19,631 nt of DNA, taken from contig DDJS01000059.1 of the NCBI GenBank assembly GCA_002339165.1, positions 4,950-24,580 of the forward strand. Reading direction: 5' to 3'. This document shows positions 15,446 to 19,631 of this stretch, piece by piece. How positions within the stretch are numbered: position 1 is the stretch's first letter; each line of letters begins with the position of its first letter. The position numbers and the translations under genes were made by a program. The DNA comes from Cellvibrionales bacterium UBA2618. GTDB taxonomy: Bacteria; Pseudomonadota; Gammaproteobacteria; Pseudomonadales; Porticoccaceae. The notes under the pieces are model-generated. The model was given only the letters and a program-made list of their open reading frames with translations, made no database searches and was not told the DNA's origin.

Positions 15446-15772
15446 TTAGTGCGCAACCGCATTAATTAATTGCTGCTTGAGAACGAATTTTTGCTCTTTG
15501 CCCTTAGGATTGCGCGGTAAACTTTCGACTAAATGTCACTGGCGAGGCAGTTTGTAGCGAGCAAGCGTCGCAGCCAAAAAGTCGCGGAGCTGTTGCAACG
15601 CTAGATCAGCGGATGACGCTAAAACCACCACCGCTACCAATACTGCACCCCACTGCTCATCGGATAGACCAACCACCGCCACTTCAGATACTGCCCTGTG
15701 CTCAAAGATCGTCCCCTCGACAACGCATATCGGTACTTGTGCGTGATCGCCAATCACCGTTATTCTATGCAC
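15446..15772 (-). pseudogene. decayed C-terminal end of an acyl-CoA synthetase
   Basis: Only the C-terminal subdomain (AMP-binding_C) of an adenylate-forming ligase survives. The readable part has FEHRAVSEVAVVGLSDEQWG, then LARYKLPRQ, an in-frame TGA at 15536-15538, and in the same frame HLVESLPRNPKGKEQKF with the catalytic-lysine motif, ending at a TAA at 15446-15448. The TGA falls where related enzymes have an aromatic residue or other sense codon before HLVE, consistent with a TGG-to-TGA change. Upstream of about 15730 homology fades, and the N-terminal 400 or so residues are missing. It is not a piece of the intact ligase at 3626-5257, whose matching region reads differently. Confidence 0.85.
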
Positions 15773-15830
15773 TAAGGCTTAATTATTAAGTCATCACCGC
15801 CCGTTAATAATCACCATGGAGAAAATAACA

Positions 15831-16637
15831 ATGAAAAAAGCCACTATGGCGCTCATGATCCTGTTTGGATTGGCCGCCTGCTCCCCCCCAGCCAACGAGT
15901 CCGCTAATGACACCACTGGCGAAGCACCAACCGATGCAGCCGATTCCTCGCAAGCGGCACCCGAGATAGCCGTAATCGAGTACGTTTGGCACCGCAAAGG
16001 CACGGAGTACAGCGACGAAAAATTAGCCGATTTGGTGATCAAGTGGAACGCGCTGATTGATACCGCTGGCTACGATATCAATCGCGCCAACATTCTCACA
16101 CCCCACGTCGAAACCGACCGCTATGATTTTATTTGGGTCATGACCTTTCCGTCGATGGACGTTAGAAATGCGGTCTGGGACGATTGGATGGCAAATCATG
16201 CCGAGCAGTGGGACGCCACTATCGCCGGTATTATGAGCTATAACAGCGAGGACGTTTACGCCTTTAAGCCGACGGTAAAACGCCAGCCATCGGTGGTTGA
16301 CGATGACGGCAGCTTCGAAAATGAGTTTAATTTTTGTAACTATAACGAGGGCTACGGCGAGCAAGATTTGGCTGATTTTGAAAGCCAATTCGCGGCGTTT
16401 ATGGACGCATCTGATGCTACAGACGGCGCCAATGGTTTCTATTACGTCATGCTTGAACCCTATTTTGAAGGTACCGAAGAAACCCCACTGACGGATTATC
16501 TGTGGTTGAACCTGTGGTCTAATGGCGATGAAAAGGCCGCGGGCTATGCCAATTACGAGGCCTCAGATCTACCCCAGGTTGCCGATGCCTTTAGCACGTG
16601 CAACCGAGTAGCTTTTGCCGGCCAGCAAATAAGATAG
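15831..16637 (+). CDS. lipoprotein with internally duplicated domain, unknown function
   Basis: A 268-residue lipoprotein: MKKATMALMILFGLAAC gives a clear signal with lipobox LAAC and acylated Cys17, followed by a disordered Ala/Asp/Ser linker to about residue 45. The mature part appears to be two related halves (about 48-146 and 163-262): both have a DLADxxxxxxAxxD-type helix, then an aromatic strand (YDFIWVMTF / TDYLWLNLWS) and an Ala/Asn-rich helix. This resembles a tandem dimeric alpha+beta barrel (ABM-like) domain, but I cannot name a family. The ATG at 15831 is chosen because GGAG lies nine bases upstream; an ATG at 15816 overlaps that site. It converges on gor. Confidence 0.85.
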   Translation: MKKATMALMILFGLAACSPPANESANDTTGEAPTDAADSSQAAPEIAVIEYVWHRKGTEYSDEKLADLVIKWNALIDTAGYDINRANILTPHVETDRYDFIWVMTFPSMDVRNAVWDDWMANHAEQWDATIAGIMSYNSEDVYAFKPTVKRQPSVVDDDGSFENEFNFCNYNEGYGEQDLADFESQFAAFMDASDATDGANGFYYVMLEPYFEGTEETPLTDYLWLNLWSNGDEKAAGYANYEASDLPQVADAFSTCNRVAFAGQQIR

Positions 16638-16659
16638 CGGGGCGCTCCAAGCGCTGTAT

Positions 16660-16699
16660 AAAAACCAACGGCAAGGCGTCATCGCGCTTTGCCTGTTGG
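16660..16699 (-). terminator. intrinsic terminator for gor
   Basis: On the - strand, a long hairpin (arms 16685-16699 and 16665-16678, CCAACAGGCAAAGCG against CGCCTTGCCGTTGG with one bulge and one wobble) is followed immediately by TTTTT. It lies about 220 bp past the gor stop. On the + strand the T-tract is missing, so it is oriented for leftward transcripts. Confidence 0.8.
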
Positions 16700-16917
16700 T
16701 GGCATGCGCGCGGTGCCGCAGGTATAGACAGCGCGTTACAGTGCGAGGCATCTAACACGAGACGTTGAGCTTGAGACATCTCGTTAAAGACATCTAGATT
16801 AAGACATAGCGCACGGGGCCGAGGGGAATAACGCAAGGGCTATCGTTTTAACTCTGCCCCCGCATGCGTGCCATTAACCCAGCCTTGCCCATCGCCGCGG
16901 CCTCAAACGCGTCATGG

Positions 16918-18276
16918 TTATCTTGCTTTTTCTCTCATAGTGACAAACTCCTCGGCCGCCGAAGGATGAATACCCACGGTTGCATCGAAGTGGGCTTTGG
17001 TCGCACCAGCCTTTAGCGCAATGCCCATACCCTGAATGATCTCGGCGGCGTGCTCGCCCACCATGTGACAGCCCAACACCGCGTCGGACTGGGTATCGAC
17101 CACCAGTTTCATGGTAATGCGATCGCTACCGCCACCGAGGGATTGCAACATTGGCTTAAAGTCTGACACATAGACTGCGATGTTTCGTTTGTCGGCCCTT
17201 GCCTGCTCCTCGCTCAACCCCACGGTGCCAAATTCTGGTTGGGAAAATACCGCGGTGGGAATATCGCGGTAATCAATCGTTGCGCTACCATCGCCATACA
17301 GATGATCAACCAACACCATTGCCTCTTGAATCGCCACCGGAGTCAACTGCACGCGATCGATGACATCCCCGAGGGCGTAAATACTCGGCTCAGCGGTGGC
17401 AAAATGCGCGTCGACTTGGATCGAGCCATCGTCGCGCAGTACCACGTCGGTGGTCTCTAAACCCAGACCTGCAGTATTTGCCTGACGACCGGTGGCGAAG
17501 AGCACCAAACCTGCGTCGAGAGTCGAGCCGGTGTTGAGAGCCGCGTGCAATTGATCACCGGTTTTAGTGATGCTATCAACCTCGGTGTTGAGGTGTAGGT
17601 GCACGCCTTTAGCCTGCATGCCCGCAGCGATCTTTGCGCCCATCTCACGATCAAACGACTTGAGTAGTGTGGAGCCGCGATAGACCACATGCGTCTCGAC
17701 GCCCAGGCCGTTTAAGATTCCGGCAAATTCAACCGCGATATAGCCGCCGCCCACCACCACCGCGGTTTTTGGCAGGTGGTCTAAAAAAAACATCTCGTTT
17801 GAGCTAATCGCATGCTCGCTACCAGGGAATTCAGGCATGTAAGGCCAGCCACCGGTGGCAACCAAAATGGTGCGAGCGCTATAGGTCGCACCATTCACCA
17901 AAACCTGCTGCGGCCCGGTAACGGTTGCGCGTCCATCAAAGAGATCGGCACCACTGTTGTCGATAAGCCGGTTGTAGACCCCATTAAGTCGTTCAATCTC
18001 GGCGGTTTTATTGTCTCTCAACACCGCCCAATCGAGACTTGGCTGCGCCTCGATCTGCCAGCCAAACCCTGCGCTGGCGTGAAACAGATCAGGAAACTGC
18101 GATGCATAGACAAACAGCTTTTTTGGCACACAACCCACGTTAACGCACGTGCCGCCCAGATAGCGCTCTTCGGCCACCGCCACTTTTTTACCCTTGCCGG
18201 CGGCCATGCGGGCAGCGCGCACGCCCCCCGATCCTGCGCCAATCACAAACAGGTCATAATCAAATTTGGTGGTCAT
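16918..18276 (-). CDS. gor: glutathione-disulfide reductase
   Basis: A 452-residue flavoprotein that reduces GSSG to GSH with NADPH in the cytoplasm. FAD site GAGSGG (13-18); redox disulfide C44-V-N-V-G-C49 in GGTCVNVGCVPKK; NADPH site VVGGGYIAVEFA (174-185) with Arg200 and Lys206 at the phosphate-binding positions that are both Arg in E. coli Gor; second FAD motif YALGDV (300-305); and the C-terminal catalytic H437-P with E442 in GIHPSAAEEFVT. Length and motifs are those of Gor rather than of lipoamide or mercuric reductase. GGAG sits eight bases before the ATG. The gene is alone on its strand and ends at the terminator 16660-16699. Confidence 0.97.
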   Translation of the reverse strand: MTTKFDYDLFVIGAGSGGVRAARMAAGKGKKVAVAEERYLGGTCVNVGCVPKKLFVYASQFPDLFHASAGFGWQIEAQPSLDWAVLRDNKTAEIERLNGVYNRLIDNSGADLFDGRATVTGPQQVLVNGATYSARTILVATGGWPYMPEFPGSEHAISSNEMFFLDHLPKTAVVVGGGYIAVEFAGILNGLGVETHVVYRGSTLLKSFDREMGAKIAAGMQAKGVHLHLNTEVDSITKTGDQLHAALNTGSTLDAGLVLFATGRQANTAGLGLETTDVVLRDDGSIQVDAHFATAEPSIYALGDVIDRVQLTPVAIQEAMVLVDHLYGDGSATIDYRDIPTAVFSQPEFGTVGLSEEQARADKRNIAVYVSDFKPMLQSLGGGSDRITMKLVVDTQSDAVLGCHMVGEHAAEIIQGMGIALKAGATKAHFDATVGIHPSAAEEFVTMREKAR

Positions 18277-18596
18277 TCAAACGTCTCCGTTAAATAAAAC
18301 TCGGTCATCACCGCGCGGCGGGTTGCGTGGCCTATTGCATCCCACTGATCGCGTCATTGCCATCGCCTACTGCGGTTGAGCGCGCACTCACACCCAGCGC
18401 AAATTGTGCAAATCTGCGACCACTTTGTCTACAGTGAAAATCGACGTAAGCTCAAAAAAATCACCCCCACAGCGATAGGGCGCACTATTCGGCCAATATC
18501 ATCCCCGATACCCATCAGTCTAGCCATATCAACCTAAAGTAGATTAACGCCAGTCTTTGTCGCCAATAAGGCCCAATATCGAGCACAGAGCGCAAA
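18277..18596. other. noncoding stretch upstream of gor
   Basis: A 320-bp stretch between gor and the flagellin remnant. It should contain the gor promoter; I see no strong -35/-10 pair. On both strands stops are frequent and no remnant of a known gene was recognised. Confidence 0.4.
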
Positions 18597-18731
18597 TCAG
18601 GATCTGCGAATGCCCTCGAGTAGGGTCACATTCGACTGCGCCAGCATCGCGGTGGCTGCCAGCTAAATAATTTGGGTACGTGCAAGTTCGGTGGCCTCTT
18701 TGGCATAATCGGCGACCGCAAGGTGACGGAT
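18597..18731 (-). pseudogene. flagellin C-terminal domain remnant
   Basis: Reading the - strand from 18731 gives IRHLAVADYAKEATELARTQII, a TAG at 18665-18663, then LAATAMLAQSNVTLLEGIRRS and TGA. This matches the conserved flagellin C-terminal helix (D-x-D-Y/F-AKE-x-x-x-L-x-x-x-QI-Q-x-A-x-x-AMLAQAN). The amber sits at the usually Gln position, fitting a CAG-to-TAG change. The rest of the flagellin (some 200 or more residues that should lie toward higher coordinates) is absent, replaced by unrelated sequence. No other flagellar gene is in the window. It is a truncated, dead fragment. Confidence 0.82.
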
Positions 18732-18783
18732 ACAGAAGTCTTTAACGATGCATAATTAACGATCGAAAAAATAGAAAAGCGAG

Positions 18784-19117
18784 TCAATTACAACCCAGAC
18801 CAAAGAAAAACATCAAGATCAACAGGACGAGGACGGTTAAAATGATCAGCCGCAGCGAGCCAAAGATAATCTCCCAAGGGTTGGTCGCGCCATCTAAGAG
18901 AAGGTGCTGATCACATAAGACGCGCAGCATAGCCACGCGATCATATTGTGCTGTGCGATTCAAAAAAACGGTCTAAAAACGACCGATCGTCCGGCCTGTC
19001 GTTGTCCACGGGATATGGCCTGTTATCCAGCTGGTCACCAAACAATTCATCAATGATTCTGTCGATCTCTGGATCTGGAATCAGTTCGTCCTAGTGGCCA
19101 TTCGTGTGCTTGTTCAT
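18784..19117 (-). pseudogene. broken small gene: acidic domain plus C-terminal membrane helix
   Basis: An ATG at 19117 with GAGAGGGAT upstream starts MNKHTNGH, hits TAG at 19093-19091, then continues DELIPDPEIDRIIDELFGDQ and on to DDRSFLDRFF before a TGA at 18943-18941. In the next frame, overlapping a run of seven T (- strand, 18968-18962), the text continues NRTAQYDRVAMLRVLCDQ, DGATNPWEIIFGSLRLII and a strongly hydrophobic end (LTVLVLLILMFFFGLGCN) to a stop at 18784. One T fewer would join the two frames into a protein of about 110 residues with one membrane helix. The family is not recognised. Alternatively it is two overlapping short genes (downstream ATG at 18930). Confidence 0.55.
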
Positions 19118-19482
19118 CGGCTTATCCCTCTCGACCTCTAATAGTAATCATGGGAGAAACCTACCATAGATAGCCAATTAGAATTCAGTTTAGTCGCGAA
19201 ATTTGCCGAGAAGATCACATCCCCGCTGAAAAACAATTGCCCAGAGAAGTCAGGTCGGGGCAACGCCTTTTATCTCAGGCCGCGATTTGGCATTGGTCAC
19301 CGGCGCAACGCCTGCGACGTTTTTGTAAGTGTTACATTCAAATTGCTACTTAAAAAAACGTAGTGGTAGCGTATGCTTATAATGCATACCGCATATTTAA
19401 ATAATGCATTGGGATTATGGGCAGAGCGAGCGTAGAGTACACACATCGGGTCGTTGACCCCACAACTTTAGGATTACATGGC
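19118..19482. other. AT-rich intergenic region with palindromic promoter-like site
   Basis: A 365-bp gap. Its right part (19330-19410) is markedly AT-rich and carries the inverted repeat at 19371-19389 and a second imperfect palindrome with centre ATTTAAAT at 19394-19401 approximately. The left part holds only a short unconvincing transposase-like string. Confidence 0.4.
19371..19389 (+). promoter_or_regulatory. inverted repeat enclosing a TATAAT box
   Basis: GTATGC (19371-19376) and GCATAC (19384-19389) are exact reverse complements around TTATAAT. The spacer includes a consensus -10 (19378-19383). A protein bound to the repeat would cover the -10, so it could be an operator; no consensus -35 is seen. 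Confidence 0.45.
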
Positions 19483-19563
19483 ATGTTACTGACATACATT
19501 ATCTTGGGTTTCACTGCACTAGCGGGTGCCGCTATCGCCAAAGACGAAATGAGCAAACTATAA
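19483..19563 (+). CDS. possible 26-residue membrane peptide
   Basis: ATG at 19483 with AGGA nine bases upstream, then MLLTYIILGFTALAGAAIAK followed by DEMSKL and TAA. It is one hydrophobic helix with a short charged tail, the look of a small single-pass membrane protein. It lies about 100 bp downstream of a TATAAT within an inverted repeat. No homologue is recognised and a frame this short can occur by chance. Confidence 0.4.
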   Translation: MLLTYIILGFTALAGAAIAKDEMSKL

Positions 19564-19613
19564 GCAGTACAAACCGTTTGTTAAACGCCAAGTAGATTCA
19601 ACCAGACCCCTCT

Positions 19614-19629
19614 TATCCTTTTTAGGATA
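19614..19629. repeat. 6-bp inverted repeat at window end
   Basis: TATCCT and AGGATA flank four T, 50 bp after the small peptide's stop codon. The stem is AT-rich and the window ends before any T-tract can be judged, so a terminator is not shown. Confidence 0.35.
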
Positions 19630-19631
19630 TT

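Noticed and set aside
15836..16637. Duplicated lipoprotein as part of a secretion or toxin system
   Set aside because: No neighbouring secretion, immunity or toxin genes; neighbours are DUF2132, a dead ligase and gor.
16591..16836. 81-codon - strand frame at the lipoprotein end
   Set aside because: Overlaps both the lipoprotein gene and the gor terminator hairpin, so it is best explained as a shadow frame.
19250..19327. - strand string KNVAGVAPVTNAKSR, reminiscent of IS110/IS1111 transposases (ALAGVAP block)
   Set aside because: Only about 25 codons, no other transposase motif and no terminal repeats; could be chance. A translated search of 19200-19340 would settle it.

Overview
The window looks like part of a chromosome from a free-living, probably marine gammaproteobacterium. 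Coding content is mid-GC. The gene set is typical of such bacteria: acyl-CoA metabolism, a class I-type glutathione reductase, an AhpD-like protein, a cytochrome P450, a two-domain FabG paired with a thiolase, and VF530/DUF2132. This assignment rests on protein resemblance alone; there is no rRNA or tRNA in the window to confirm it. I see no intact mobile element, CRISPR array, phage module or RNA gene.

Layout, left to right. A small membrane protein (144-590, -) and a family VIII esterase/beta-lactamase-like hydrolase (749-1951, -) are followed, on the + strand, by a CoA-binding protein (2278-2763), a crotonase-fold protein (2801-3622) and an acyl-CoA ligase (3626-5257). The last three are tightly spaced and probably form an acyl-CoA handling operon. 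A tandem-cupin lipoprotein (5359-6051, -) is divergent from a LON-domain protein (6444-7103) and an unknown membrane-anchored protein (7135-7722). An AhpD/CMD-family protein (8135-8653, +) converges on a two-domain FabG (8686-10023, -). That FabG is divergent from a thiolase (10237-11517, +), the same arrangement as mycobacterial fabG4-fadA2. On the - strand follow a cysteine-less glutaredoxin-fold protein (11648-12010), a membrane-anchored FKBP isomerase (12225-13025) and a cytochrome P450 (13389-14750).

The right third holds DUF2132 (15112-15441, +, with a -10 box so close that the mRNA may be leaderless), the decayed C-terminal end of an acyl-CoA ligase (15446-15772, -), a lipoprotein with an internal duplication (15831-16637, +) and glutathione reductase (16918-18276, -), which has a convincing intrinsic terminator at 16660-16699.

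The last 1.3 kb contains no long reading frame but is not empty. It holds a flagellin C-terminal remnant with an amber codon, a small acidic-plus-transmembrane gene broken by an amber codon and a T7 frameshift, and a possible 26-residue membrane peptide behind a palindromic promoter-like sequence. I regard it as a zone of gene decay. I did not find a clear new multi-gene system. The best leads are the cysteine-less glutaredoxin-like protein next to the FKBP fusion, the crotonase lacking both catalytic glutamates, and the decayed 3' region.
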